64,000 nt of DNA from Flavobacterium urocaniciphilum (GCF_900110615.1 NZ_FOEI01000001.1:744001-808000), one strand, 5' to 3'; counted from the first letter of the stretch, positions 44,501 to 53,739 are shown. A program made the numbers and translations. Notes: generated from the letters alone by a model not told the origin.

Positions 44501-46904
44501 ATCCGCTCAAGATAATTGTTCAGGTGTGATTGTTGGAATTAGTCAAGATACTGTTGATGCAAGCAATCCTTGTCATGTGGTAATTACAAGAACTTGGACC
44601 TTTACTGATGCATGTCAAAATTCAAGTAGTGTGGTTCAAACTATTAATGTAATTGATACATCTTCACCATCATTTTCAAAACCAGCTGATATAACAATTT
44701 ATACCAATAGTTCATGTGGATATAATGCTAATGTATCTGTAACTGGTGATGTTTTTAACGAAAGTGATAATTGCTCAACTGGATTAGAAGCAACTTATTC
44801 AGATTCAACAGCAGATGGTGTTTGTCAAGGTTCTAAAATAATTACAAGAACTTGGTCATTAGTAGACAATTGTGGAAATCATGCTGCAATTCAAACACAA
44901 ATAATTACTGTTCTAGATAATTCAGCACCATCATTTTCAAAACCAGCTGATATCACAATTTATACCAATAGTTCATGTGGATATAATGCAAATGTTTCTA
45001 TAACTGGTGATGTTATTAACGAAAGTGATAATTGCTCAACTGGATTAGAAGCAGCTTATTCAGATTCAACAGCAGATGGTGTTTGTCAAGGTTCTAAAAT
45101 AATTACAAGAACTTGGTCTTTAGTAGACAATTGTGGAAATCATGCTGCAAATCAAACACAAATAATTACTGTTTTAGATAATACTCCACCAACAATTTCA
45201 TGTCCATTAAATAAAACTAATTTAATTACTGACACTGGAGTTTGTACTAAAACATTAACAGCTGCTCAAATTGGATATCCAACATTTAATGATAATTGCA
45301 GTATTCCAGATATTTCATTTGTTAGAAGTGATAATAAAAATTCATTAACAGATTCATTCTCATTAGGAATTACAACGATAACTTGGACAGCTACAGATAA
45401 ATGTAATAATCAAACATCATGTAATCAAACCATTGAAGTTAATAAAATACAACCTTCAATTGTTGTAAGTACTAATGTTAACTCTCAACAATATAGCGAT
45501 TTAGTGACTTTTTCAGCGCAATTAACAACTTGTACCGATTATTCAATTTGTGGTACAGTAACCTTTAAGTTAGGAACAACTGTTTTAGGAATTGCCAATG
45601 TAAATAGTTCTGGCTTAGCTGAGTTGCCAAATATCCCAATGCTATTTGCACCAAATAGTTATACAATTACGGCAGAATACAGTGGATGTTCTTCATATTT
45701 AAGTGCTTCAAGTGCATCAAACTTAATTATTACTTGTGAAGATGCGCTTGCTTATTACACCGGAAGTACTTATGTTTCAACAAGTTCTGCAACAAGTTCA
45801 AATGCAACAGTTACACTAAGTGCCACAATTAAAGATATTTCTGCTGAAACTAATTCAGATATAAATTTTGGAAACATTACCAATGCAAAAGTCACTTTTG
45901 TAAATAGAGATAATAATAATGCCATAATTGCTGCTAATGTTCCAATTGGCTTAGTTAATGCTGGTGACACAAAAGTTGGTACCGCAACTTATAATTGGAA
46001 TACAAGTATCTCGGGAGATTCACAAACAATAACAATTGGAATTATTGTAACAGGTTATTATTGTAGAAATTCTTCAGATGAAAATGCTTTAGTCACTATT
46101 TCTAAACCATTAGGAGATTTATTTATTACAGGTGGTGGATATTTAACCTTAGCCAATTCATCTGGTATAAAAGCTGGAACAATTGGCACTAAAAACAATT
46201 ATGGTTTCAATGTAAAATACAACAAAAATAAAACTAGTTTACAAGGTAATATCAACACAATTATAAGAAGAATAGAAAATGATGGATTACATGTTTATCA
46301 AGTTAAAGGCAACTCTATGACTTCGTTAAGTGTTACTACAAATTGCCCGAAAAAAGCAGTTTTTGTTGGAAAAGCAAATATTCAAGACATAACAAATCCA
46401 TTGAATGTAATTGCAGTTGACGGTAATGCTACTTTACAAGTTACAATGACAGATTATGGAGAACCAGGCAATAATGATCAAATAGCCATTACTGTTTGGA
46501 ATAAAAATGGTGGTTTATGGTATGCTAGCAATTGGAATGGCACTACTACTGTTGAACAAAAAATTGGTGGAGGCAATTTAAAAGTTCATGGTGGACAAGT
46601 TTGTGATACTTCATCACTTATTACAAAAATAATGTCAGATGAAATAATAATTGAAGAAAGCATTAAACCAGAATTCAAAATTTGGCCAAACCCATCAGCA
46701 AATGAATTCAATTTAGATATTTCTAATAAAATAGAAAACGAACCAACTTTAATTGAAGTTTTTGATCAAAGTGGTCGATTAATACAAAAATTCAAAACGG
46801 ACAATGAACAATTCCAATTTGGAACAAACTTAAAAAGTGGAATGTACTTTATTCAAATAACTAATGGAACATTCAAAGAAACTAAACAAATAATCAAACA
46901 ATAA
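41598..46904 (+). CDS. giant repeat-rich surface adhesin with T9SS sorting domain
   Basis: A 1768-residue exported protein. Order: signal peptide (1-26), an Ig-like domain (SDKDDYYPGELATFTGSGFAPNE, about 30-130), a second Ig-like module, a HYR-like domain (about 230-300, CPQNITVSSEINSCG), a related domain, eight 79-residue repeats (about 392-1023), two 87-residue repeats (about 1024-1197), another HYR-like and an Ig-like domain, a beta-rich stretch, and a type A T9SS sorting domain (about 1690-1768, IWPNPSANEFNLD ... LKSGMYFIQITNG). Each 79-residue unit has four Cys (QCLN, DNCSG, NPCHV, DACQN), suggesting disulfides. It is likely an adhesin displayed on the surface. No neighbour in the operon. 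Confidence 0.88.
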   Translation: MNVIYNLRIKYLGLIFLFSLFTFSYGQSLTSDKDDYYPGELATFTGSGFAPNETIELVVLHSDETPNTGENHEHWEVQADSSGTFVTTWIVCTDDCLGSTLRAYATGLSSGFQAWVDFKDANSSINLTSPTNAFQGDTVNVVAKLTSNPGNVLVIGRVIKFYLNGVLLGQSSTNSSAEASFSFICSQAVGNYNGSNGIKAEFEGDPSNNPYAGSSKANNFEIKAPICMSPTITCPQNITVSSEINSCGKLVSFQATATGTSPTISYKIGTITITSPYLFPKGTSSVTATATNSCGSSNCVFTVTVNDTTPPILTSTGSNQTISCSNQLEFNIPTAIDNCDTNPQIIEVSDITTPGNCNNTYTRVKTWKAQDASGNQSATVSQTINVIDDIDPVPPAAPATATYQCLDDVPAAESLSAQDNCSGVIVGISQDTVDSSNPCHVVITRTWTFTDACQNSSSVVQTINVIDDVDPVPPAAPAAASYQCLNDVPAAESLSAQDNCSGVIFGISQDSVNSSNPCHVVITRTWTFTDACQNSSSVVQTINVIDDVDPVPPAAPATASYQCLNDVPAAESLSAQDNCSGMIVGISQDTVDSSNPCHVVITRTWTFTDACQNSSSVVQTINVIDDVDPVPPAAPATASYQCLNDVPAAESLSAQDNCSGVIVGISQDTVDSSNPCHVVITRTWTFTDACQNSSSVVQTINVIDDVDPVPPAAPAAASYQCLNDVPAAESLSAQDNCSGVIVGISQDSVDASNPCHVVITRTWTFTDACQNSSSVIQIINVIDDVDPVPPSAPATASYQCLNDVPAAESLSAQDNCSGVIAGISQDSVDSSNPCHVVITRTWTFTDACQNSSSVVQTINVIDDVDPVPPAAPAAASYQCLNDVPAAESLSAQDNCSGVIVGISQDSVDASNPCHVVITRTWTFTDACQNSSSVVQTINVIDDVDPVPPAGPATASYQCLDDVPAAESLSAQDNCSGVIVGISQDTVDASNPCHVVITRTWTFTDACQNSSSVVQTINVIDTSSPSFSKPADITIYTNSSCGYNANVSVTGDVFNESDNCSTGLEATYSDSTADGVCQGSKIITRTWSLVDNCGNHAAIQTQIITVLDNSAPSFSKPADITIYTNSSCGYNANVSITGDVINESDNCSTGLEAAYSDSTADGVCQGSKIITRTWSLVDNCGNHAANQTQIITVLDNTPPTISCPLNKTNLITDTGVCTKTLTAAQIGYPTFNDNCSIPDISFVRSDNKNSLTDSFSLGITTITWTATDKCNNQTSCNQTIEVNKIQPSIVVSTNVNSQQYSDLVTFSAQLTTCTDYSICGTVTFKLGTTVLGIANVNSSGLAELPNIPMLFAPNSYTITAEYSGCSSYLSASSASNLIITCEDALAYYTGSTYVSTSSATSSNATVTLSATIKDISAETNSDINFGNITNAKVTFVNRDNNNAIIAANVPIGLVNAGDTKVGTATYNWNTSISGDSQTITIGIIVTGYYCRNSSDENALVTISKPLGDLFITGGGYLTLANSSGIKAGTIGTKNNYGFNVKYNKNKTSLQGNINTIIRRIENDGLHVYQVKGNSMTSLSVTTNCPKKAVFVGKANIQDITNPLNVIAVDGNATLQVTMTDYGEPGNNDQIAITVWNKNGGLWYASNWNGTTTVEQKIGGGNLKVHGGQVCDTSSLITKIMSDEIIIEESIKPEFKIWPNPSANEFNLDISNKIENEPTLIEVFDQSGRLIQKFKTDNEQFQFGTNLKSGMYFIQITNGTFKETKQIIKQ
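42771..44666 (+). repeat. eight 237-bp in-frame tandem repeats
   Basis: Units start with CCTGTTCCTCCT at 42771, 43008, 43245, 43482, 43719, 43956, 44193 and 44430, each exactly 237 bp (79 codons). They are almost identical; scattered synonymous differences occur in mosaic combinations, which points to recent duplication and recombination among units. Confidence 0.95.
44667..45188 (+). repeat. two 261-bp in-frame tandem repeats
   Basis: A second repeat type within the adhesin: units of 87 codons beginning CCATCATTTTCAAAACC at 44667 and 44928, nearly identical to each other and only distantly like the 79-residue type. Confidence 0.9.
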
Positions 46905-46930
46905 TAATCAAATCGGAATTGATTATAATT

Positions 46931-46957
46931 AAAAAGGGCTTTTCAGCCCTTTTTTAA
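46931..46957 (+). terminator. rho-independent terminator of the adhesin gene
   Basis: AAAAGGGCT pairs with AGCCCTTTT (9 bp, loop TTTC), flanked by A and T runs, so it can also end the convergent ribB operon. Confidence 0.9.
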
Positions 46958-46960
46958 TTA

Positions 46961-48091
46961 TTAGAATTCTAAATAATCTGTAATTTCTAAACCGTATCCA
47001 ATCATACCCACTCTGCGTTGTTGAAACGAATTGGTCATCAATTTTATTTTAGTAATATCAATATCGTGTAAAATTTGAGCTCCAATTCCAAAATCTTTAG
47101 TATCGATTTTTATTTTTGGTGCTTCCATTGTTCCTTGTTCTTGTAGCTTTTTTAATTCTGTTAATCTATCTAATAAATCTGTAGATTGTAATTCTTGATT
47201 AATGAATAAAATAGCGGCATTATCTTCATTTTCAATTTTATCGAAAATGCGTTTCAAATGCTGATCTTCATTAAACGTTAAATTACCTAGAATATCATTT
47301 GTAATTTGAGTTGAATTGATTCTCGTTAACACTTCATCACCTTTTTTCCAACTTCCTTTTGTTAAAGCAATATGTACTTTTTTATTGGTAACTTGTAAAT
47401 ATGCTCTTAATCGGAATTTTCCGAATTTAGTTTGAATTTCAAAATCTTCTTTTTTCTTTATCAAACTATCATGTTGCATTCTGTAACGTACTAAATCTTC
47501 AATTGAAACTAATTTCAAATCGAATTTTTTAGCCACTTCAACTAATTCCGGTAAACGAGCCATTGTTCCATCATCATTCATGATTTCACAAATTACACCT
47601 GCGGGAGAAAATCCAGCTAATCTTGCAAAATCAATAGCTGCTTCGGTATGCCCTGTTCTTCTTAAAACCCCACCTTGTCTTGCAATTAATGGAAAAATAT
47701 GTCCTGGACGACCTAATTCATAAGGTTTAGTTTCAGGATTTACTAAAGCTTCAATTGTTTTAGATCTGTCTGAAGCAGAAATACCTGTTGTTACTCCATT
47801 ACCTTTTAAATCTACAGAAACTGTAAATGCAGTTTCCATATTATCGGTATTGTTTGTAACCATTGAATGTAATTCTAAATCTTTACATCTCGATTCGGTT
47901 AAAGGAACACAAATTAATCCTTTTCCATGTTTCGCCATAAAGTTGATCATTTCTGGCGTTACTTTATCGGCTGCTGCTAAAAAATCACCTTCATTTTCTC
48001 TATCTTCATCATCAACTACAATTATTATTTTACCTTGACGAATATCTTCAATTGCTTCTTCAATTGTGTTGAGTTGTATTGTATTACTCAT
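46961..48091 (-). CDS. ribB: 3,4-dihydroxy-2-butanone-4-phosphate synthase with degenerate GTP cyclohydrolase II domain
   Basis: A 376-residue two-domain protein. Residues 1-205 are an intact RibB: VDDEDRENEGDFLAAA (25-40) with the metal-binding Glu, and RRTGHTEAAIDFARLAGFSPAGVICEIMNDDG (about 142-173). This half makes the four-carbon unit of riboflavin from ribulose 5-phosphate. Residues about 206-376 align with RibA but the zinc ligands are lost: the HSEC region reads RINSTQITND, the RCDCG region reads TFNEDQ, and RQEGRGIGL reads NQELQSTDL. DFGIGAQILHDIDITKIKLMTN still shows the fold. GTP cyclohydrolase activity is therefore unlikely. It overlaps the LptF/G gene by 8 bp. Confidence 0.92.
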   Translation of the reverse strand: MSNTIQLNTIEEAIEDIRQGKIIIVVDDEDRENEGDFLAAADKVTPEMINFMAKHGKGLICVPLTESRCKDLELHSMVTNNTDNMETAFTVSVDLKGNGVTTGISASDRSKTIEALVNPETKPYELGRPGHIFPLIARQGGVLRRTGHTEAAIDFARLAGFSPAGVICEIMNDDGTMARLPELVEVAKKFDLKLVSIEDLVRYRMQHDSLIKKKEDFEIQTKFGKFRLRAYLQVTNKKVHIALTKGSWKKGDEVLTRINSTQITNDILGNLTFNEDQHLKRIFDKIENEDNAAILFINQELQSTDLLDRLTELKKLQEQGTMEAPKIKIDTKDFGIGAQILHDIDITKIKLMTNSFQQRRVGMIGYGLEITDYLEF

Positions 48092-49568
48092 TAGTTTGTG
48101 TGTTTTGTTGTTGTCCGTTGTTTATTATTTTATTAATGATATTTTTTATCGGATTAATTAACCAATCTAAATCAATTGTTAATCCCATATCATTTGTAGC
48201 TCTATACGTAAATAAAATTGCAAATGGAGTTAGTATTATCGCTCCTGCTGCAACACCAATAAATGGATGTAAGGCATCTTGCCCAGCTAATTTTTTCCCA
48301 AAAGTATTGGCGAAGTTAAACGTAATAAAAATTAATACTGCAAATACAATTGGCAATCCAATTCCTCCTTTTCTAATAATAGCTCCTAATGGTGCACCAA
48401 TAAAAAACATTAAAAGACAAGAATACGCAATAATAATTTTATCATAATAGGCAATCCAGAAGTCATTGATATACTTCTTTTTCATTTCTAAATCAGTATA
48501 ATAATTGTCTAAAGAAAAAATGGTATTTGAAACATTGCTTTTAGCTACATCTAATAAAATTCCTTGGTTTTCTTTTGGAAAAAGAGATAACAAGTCTTCA
48601 GTTGCTCCATTTTTTGTTTCAGTTACCATTGGTGTTGGTTGACTTAATTGAAGTGCATCTGTTAAACTTTGAGTTTTTTGATCAATATTATCACTATAGG
48701 AAACCACATCTTTATTGTAATTTCTTTGTAATGAATCTATGGTATATTTTAATTCGCCCATTGGTAACATGTTATGAGCGTTCACAATTTCTCCACCACC
48801 TTCTTCAGTAGATCCATTTAATTTTGCTAAATCAATATTGATTGTATATTTTTTAAAACTACTTTTTGCAAAAGGCATTTTAGCACGTTCTTCAATTTTT
48901 TGAGGTTGAATGTCTTCGTAATAATTACCATCTAACAAATCAAGCTGAAGTAAATTAGTGTCTTCTTGACTTTTTAACACTCCTTTTTTAGCTTTAATGA
49001 TAGTAGTTACAGGTGAATATTCACCTTTTTTCATATGCATGGTAATCCCTTCCAAAAACTCTCCGTTATCACCCGTTTTTTTATCAACTTTTATGGTTGT
49101 GGTTTCTCCTATTTCATTAAACTGACCTTCTCCAATTGCCATTGCTGGTTTGGTTTGAAGTATGTTTTTTCTTAAATTGATAAAACGATATTGTGCTTCT
49201 GGAATGATATTATTTGCGAATAAAAAGCCAATTGAACTGAAAATTAAAGTACAAAATATTAAATATTTCATAGCTCTATTTAAAGAAATTCCACCCGATT
49301 TCATAGCTGCAAACTCGTAATTTTCGGCAAAACTTCCGAAAGTCATGATTGAGGCTAATAAAATTGATAAGGGTAAAACCAAAGGAACCATAATTGGTGA
49401 GTAGTAAAGAATAAATTTAAAAATGGTAATAAAATCTAAATCTTTACCCGCTAATTCGGCTATAAACAACCAAATACTTTGTAAAACGAATATAAAAAAA
49501 AGAATTACGAATACAGAAGTAAACGTAACTAAGAAAGATTTTAATAAATATTTATCTATAATTTTCAT
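48084..49568 (-). CDS. LptF/LptG-family permease
   Basis: A 494-residue inner-membrane subunit of the LPS exporter (LptB2FG). It has three N-terminal helices (MKIIDKYLLKSFLVTF ... near 10-100), a large periplasmic beta-jellyroll (about 110-385) and three C-terminal helices (about 395-470). The conserved start (DKYLLKSFL) and FAENYEFAAMKSGGISL segment mark the family. It would pull LPS from the inner membrane toward LptC/LptA. Together with KdsC it is evidence for an LPS-bearing outer membrane. Follows lolA by 66 bp. Confidence 0.9.
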   Translation of the reverse strand: MKIIDKYLLKSFLVTFTSVFVILFFIFVLQSIWLFIAELAGKDLDFITIFKFILYYSPIMVPLVLPLSILLASIMTFGSFAENYEFAAMKSGGISLNRAMKYLIFCTLIFSSIGFLFANNIIPEAQYRFINLRKNILQTKPAMAIGEGQFNEIGETTTIKVDKKTGDNGEFLEGITMHMKKGEYSPVTTIIKAKKGVLKSQEDTNLLQLDLLDGNYYEDIQPQKIEERAKMPFAKSSFKKYTINIDLAKLNGSTEEGGGEIVNAHNMLPMGELKYTIDSLQRNYNKDVVSYSDNIDQKTQSLTDALQLSQPTPMVTETKNGATEDLLSLFPKENQGILLDVAKSNVSNTIFSLDNYYTDLEMKKKYINDFWIAYYDKIIIAYSCLLMFFIGAPLGAIIRKGGIGLPIVFAVLIFITFNFANTFGKKLAGQDALHPFIGVAAGAIILTPFAILFTYRATNDMGLTIDLDWLINPIKNIINKIINNGQQQNTQTNE

Positions 49569-49634
49569 TTAATGAAAAATTTAAAAAGTGGTTAAAATAC
49601 TATTAACCACTTATTTAATTTATTTTTTTAATTA

Positions 49635-50297
49635 TTAATCTGCTTTATTGATATAATAATTTGGATATTTTGATTTTACAAAGGTAAAATGATTTTTTGC
49701 TAAAGCTTGGTTAAATTTAAACGTAGAAACTGTTAAAGTTGTTTTTGTTCCGTTTTTACCTGTTTCAATTAAGTTATAAATGTGATTCGTTTTAGTATCA
49801 ATTCCAATTAAAATTTCTTTTCTAGTATCTGTTACACTTGATGGTGTTAATTTTACATACTGAATCGTTTTACCTGGAATGGTTTGTTTAATATCCATAG
49901 AATATTTAAATCCTTTTTTGAAAAAAGTAAATATTTTGTTTGGAGTAATGGCATTTTTATCACTTTCATCATTATTCGTAACAGTAACTTCTTCATCTTC
50001 AGGTACAATAGTATAGATTTTCTTCCCATCGTAAATTTTTGTAATTCCCATGAAGTTTAACACATACTTATTTCCTTCCATAGCAACATTTCCGTTACTA
50101 TCTTGATTGATTTTCTCTTTCGCATTATAAATGGAATATTTAAAATCAATAACAATATTTTTATATGACTTAGCTTTAGAAACCACTTTATCTAATAATG
50201 CTTTTGCTTTATTATTATCTTTTGCTGGTGCTGTAGTTCCTGCTGTTAATGTTATTAAAAATAAAAAAATTGTTGCCGTTTTTAATAAATTTCTCAT
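49635..50297 (-). CDS. lolA: LolA-like lipoprotein carrier protein
   Basis: A 220-residue periplasmic protein from the ATG at 50295-50297 (signal peptide MRNLLKTATIFLFLITLTAG, cut near 22). The LolA fold shows YKNIVIDFKYSIYNAKEKINQDSNGNVAM, then KIYDGKKIYTIVPEDEEVTV and YSMDIKQTIPGKTIQYVKLTP. It would shuttle lipoproteins from the LolCDE transporter to the outer membrane. It follows ftsK by 7 bp, a common order in Bacteroidota. Confidence 0.88.
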   Translation of the reverse strand: MRNLLKTATIFLFLITLTAGTTAPAKDNNKAKALLDKVVSKAKSYKNIVIDFKYSIYNAKEKINQDSNGNVAMEGNKYVLNFMGITKIYDGKKIYTIVPEDEEVTVTNNDESDKNAITPNKIFTFFKKGFKYSMDIKQTIPGKTIQYVKLTPSSVTDTRKEILIGIDTKTNHIYNLIETGKNGTKTTLTVSTFKFNQALAKNHFTFVKSKYPNYYINKAD

Positions 50298-50304
50298 GCT
50301 CCTA

Positions 50305-52809
50305 TTATAAATTATTTTGTTCATTATTAAAAAATTGCTCTAATGAAGTTAAATCTGGAATTAAAACTTGTCTGGCTTTACTTCCTTCAAAAGGTCCAAC
50401 TATACCAGCTGCTTCCAATTGATCGATTAATCTTCCCGCTCTATTATATCCTAATTTAAGTTTTCTTTGAATTAAAGATGCCGAACCTTGTTGCGCAGTA
50501 ACTACAACTTCTGCAGCATCTCTAAATAAAGAATCTCTTTCGGAAATATCTATATCAAGACTTATGCCACTTTCTTCTCCAACATACTCAGGAAGTAAAT
50601 AAGCATTAGAATAAGCCTTTTGCGAACCAATAAATTCACATATTTTTTCTACTTCAGGTGTATCAACAAATGCACATTGTACACGAATTAAATCGTTACC
50701 TTGAGTGTATAATAAATCTCCACGTCCTATTAATTGATCGGCTCCGCCAGAATCTAAAATCGTTCTTGAGTCAATTTTTGAAGTTACTCTAAAAGCAATT
50801 CTAGCTGGGAAATTGGCTTTAATCATACCTGTAATTACATTTACAGACGGACGTTGTGTAGCAATAATTAAGTGAATTCCAATGGCACGCGCTAATTGAG
50901 CTAAACGAGCTATTGGTGTTTCTACTTCTTTACCAGCTGTCATAATTAAATCGGCAAACTCATCCACAACTAATACAATATAAGGTAAAAATCGGTGACC
51001 GTTTTCTGGATTTAATCTTCTATTTTTAAACTTTTCGTTATATTCTTTAATATTTCGAACCATCGCATCCTTTAATAAAGAATAACGATTGTCCATTTCT
51101 AAACATAATGAATTTAACGTATTAATTACTTTAGCGTTATCAGTAATGATTGCTTCATCAGTATCCGGAAGTTTCGCTAAATAATGTCTTTCAATTTTAT
51201 TGAAAAGCGTTAATTCAACTTTTTTCGGATCTACTAAAACAAATTTTACTTCAGCAGGATGTTTTTTGTATAATAACGATGTTAAAACGGCATTTAATCC
51301 TACCGATTTACCTTGTCCAGTTGCTCCAGCCATTAATAAGTGTGGCATTTTAGCTAAATCGACAACTAACGTTTCATTTGAAATAGTTTTACCTAAAGCG
51401 ATTGGTAATTCCATTTCTGCTTGTTGAAATTTAGGAGAAGCAATAGCGCTTTTCATAGAAACCATTGACGGATTGGCGTTTGGAACTTCTATACCGATAG
51501 TTCCTTTTCCTGGAATTGGTGCAATAATACGAATTCCTAATGCCGCTAAAGAAAGAGCAATATCATCTTCTAAACTTTTTATTTTAGAAATACGAATACC
51601 TGCTTCTGGAACGATTTCGTATAAAGTAACCGTTGGACCAACAGTAGCTTTTATACTCGCAATATCTATTTTGTAGTTTTTTAAAGTTTCTACAATTCTA
51701 TTTTTATTTTCTTCTAATTCGGTTTGATTGATAGTAATTCCAACTCCTGAATAATCTTTTAATAATTCAATTGAAGGCATTTTAAAATTAGACAACTCTA
51801 AGGTTGGATCAAATTCACCAAAATCTTGCACTAATTTTTGAGCTAAACTTTCTTCAACGATATCTTCTTCTTCTGGTTTTTCAATAACAAATGAAGCATC
51901 TTCAGTTTCAATAATTTGAGCTTCTTTGTGAGGAACTTCTTCCACAACCGGTTTGGGTTGTGAATCTAAATGAATTTCCGAAGGATGTTGAATAGTTGGC
52001 TTTAAAGCTTCTTTATCCACTTCAAAGGAAGTAGTTTCAGGTCTTTTAACCACTTGCATGTTTTTCCATTCTTCATCATCTTCATCTTCCTCAATAATTG
52101 GCTTTTTATAAGTCGTTGGTTGAAGTACTGGATTTTCAATAAATTCATCTACAACAGGCTCATCAATAGTTTCTGTAATATCTTCTTTTATTTCTTCTAT
52201 AGTATCTGCTTCTGCTTTTTCAGCAGCTTTTGCATCTAAATAATCTTTAATTTTATCTGGTGACATTTTAATTTTAAAAATTAAAAATATTACCGTGGTG
52301 AAAACTAATAATAATATAGTTCCAATTTTACCGGCATAATCTTGAATTAAATCGTTGATTTCAAAACCAATAATTCCTGACAAATGAGGAACAAAATCCC
52401 ATAATAATCCAAATAAAATTGAAATGGTAATAATTAAATATATGTCCCAAAAAATGATTTTTCTTAATTTAGATAAAGGCAAATCAACAATTAAATACGC
52501 TCCAATTAAAAAGAAAATCTTAACGAATAAAAAGGAAGAAACTCCAAATCCTTGATGTAAGAATAAATTAGCTAACCAAGCGCCAATTTTTCCTAACCAA
52601 TTTTCTACTACTACATCTCTATTTGCTAATTCTGTAATCTGACTTTGGTCGTTATTACCAGAAATGTAATAAGAAACAAACGATAATAATAAAATGATAG
52701 CAATAATAACAAACAAAACACCCACTACGAACTTTTGTCCTCTGGATGTTTTAAAAATTGTATTACTCAATTTATTTTCGGATGTATTTGATGTTTCCTT
52801 TTTTGCCAT
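50305..52809 (-). CDS. ftsK: FtsK/SpoIIIE DNA translocase
   Basis: An 834-residue septal DNA pump that clears chromosome ends and promotes dimer resolution. It has four transmembrane segments in residues 25-185, an acidic low-complexity linker (about 190-330), the alpha domain, and the motor with Walker A GATGQGKSVG (near 493) and Walker B VLVVDEFADLI (near 620), followed by ATQRPSVNVITG. The C-terminal winged gamma domain (SLIQRKLKLGYNRAGRLIDQLE, near 780) reads KOPS sites. One-base overlap with the dgkA-type gene (TAATG). Confidence 0.95.
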   Translation of the reverse strand: MAKKETSNTSENKLSNTIFKTSRGQKFVVGVLFVIIAIILLLSFVSYYISGNNDQSQITELANRDVVVENWLGKIGAWLANLFLHQGFGVSSFLFVKIFFLIGAYLIVDLPLSKLRKIIFWDIYLIITISILFGLLWDFVPHLSGIIGFEINDLIQDYAGKIGTILLLVFTTVIFLIFKIKMSPDKIKDYLDAKAAEKAEADTIEEIKEDITETIDEPVVDEFIENPVLQPTTYKKPIIEEDEDDEEWKNMQVVKRPETTSFEVDKEALKPTIQHPSEIHLDSQPKPVVEEVPHKEAQIIETEDASFVIEKPEEEDIVEESLAQKLVQDFGEFDPTLELSNFKMPSIELLKDYSGVGITINQTELEENKNRIVETLKNYKIDIASIKATVGPTVTLYEIVPEAGIRISKIKSLEDDIALSLAALGIRIIAPIPGKGTIGIEVPNANPSMVSMKSAIASPKFQQAEMELPIALGKTISNETLVVDLAKMPHLLMAGATGQGKSVGLNAVLTSLLYKKHPAEVKFVLVDPKKVELTLFNKIERHYLAKLPDTDEAIITDNAKVINTLNSLCLEMDNRYSLLKDAMVRNIKEYNEKFKNRRLNPENGHRFLPYIVLVVDEFADLIMTAGKEVETPIARLAQLARAIGIHLIIATQRPSVNVITGMIKANFPARIAFRVTSKIDSRTILDSGGADQLIGRGDLLYTQGNDLIRVQCAFVDTPEVEKICEFIGSQKAYSNAYLLPEYVGEESGISLDIDISERDSLFRDAAEVVVTAQQGSASLIQRKLKLGYNRAGRLIDQLEAAGIVGPFEGSKARQVLIPDLTSLEQFFNNEQNNL

Positions 52810-53189
52810 TAATTGAACAATATTAAAATTTTAGGAAGATAAATAATAAAACCTATTGCAATAGCACTACTAGCAGCAAACATAACGGCTCCAGCAGCAA
52901 TATCTTTTATAAAACCTATTTTTTCATTAAATTCAGGATGAATAAAATCGGCAATTTTTTCCACAGCTGTATTTAAACCTTCAATTGCTAAAACTAAACC
53001 GAATGCTAATATTTGTAACATCCATTCTTCTCTAGAAATATGAAAGTAAAAACCTGCAATAACCATTAAGATCATTATGGAAAATTGCACCATTACACTA
53101 TGCTCTGTAGTAACTAATTTATAAGCACCTTTTACAGCAAAGCCAACACTTTTAATTCTTCCAGAAACAAATCTTTTGTCTTGAATCAT
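52809..53189 (-). CDS. dgkA: diacylglycerol kinase family protein (DgkA)
   Basis: A 126-residue membrane protein with three hydrophobic helices and the DgkA signature EGLNTAVEKIADFIHPEFNEKIGFIKDIAAGAVMF (about 70-104). It phosphorylates diacylglycerol or, in some bacteria, undecaprenol. It sits between tpx (3 bp) and ftsK (1-bp overlap). Confidence 0.92.
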   Translation of the reverse strand: MIQDKRFVSGRIKSVGFAVKGAYKLVTTEHSVMVQFSIMILMVIAGFYFHISREEWMLQILAFGLVLAIEGLNTAVEKIADFIHPEFNEKIGFIKDIAAGAVMFAASSAIAIGFIIYLPKILILFN

Positions 53190-53192
53190 AAA

Positions 53193-53690
53193 TTACAATA
53201 CTTTTAAAGCAGCTTCGTAATTTGGTTCGTTTGCAATTTCACTTACTAATTCTGTATGTGCAACGATACCATTTTCATCAACTACAACAATTGCTCTAGC
53301 ATGTAAATCTGTTAATTTACCATCAATTAATGTTAAACCATATTCTTTTCCAAAATCTCCATTTCTAAAATCAGATAAATTTATTACATTTTCTAATCCT
53401 TCTGAACCACAAAAACGTTTTTGAGCAAAAGGTAAATCTCTAGAAATACATAATACTTTTGTATTTTCTAATTCGCTAGCCATTTTGTTAAAAGTTCTAA
53501 CTGATGTAGCGCATGTTGGAGTATCAATACTCGGGAATACATTTAATATAACTCTCTGACCTTTAAAGTCTTGTAAAGAAACTTCAGATAAATCGTTTCC
53601 TACTAATTTGAAATGTGGAGCAGCAGAACCAACAGTTGGTAAAGATGCATTTGTATTTACTGGATTTCCTCCTAAAGTTACTTTAGCCAT
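53193..53690 (-). CDS. tpx: thiol peroxidase (Tpx)
   Basis: A 165-residue atypical 2-Cys peroxiredoxin that reduces lipid and hydrogen peroxides using thioredoxin. The peroxidatic Cys60 is in FPSIDTPTCATSVR and the resolving Cys94 in KRFCGSEG, matching positions 61 and 95 of the Escherichia coli enzyme; an extra Cys81 is present. It is the first gene before dgkA and ftsK on the minus strand, though shared transcription is not proven. Confidence 0.95.
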   Translation of the reverse strand: MAKVTLGGNPVNTNASLPTVGSAAPHFKLVGNDLSEVSLQDFKGQRVILNVFPSIDTPTCATSVRTFNKMASELENTKVLCISRDLPFAQKRFCGSEGLENVINLSDFRNGDFGKEYGLTLIDGKLTDLHARAIVVVDENGIVAHTELVSEIANEPNYEAALKVL

Positions 53691-53739
53691 TTTTTATTTA
53701 TTTTTAAGCGTCAAAAATACGAAATTAATTATTATAAAA

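Noticed and set aside
42771..44666. Regular direct repeats as a CRISPR array
   Set aside because: Units are 237 bp, contiguous, in frame and coding, without spacers; they are protein repeats.
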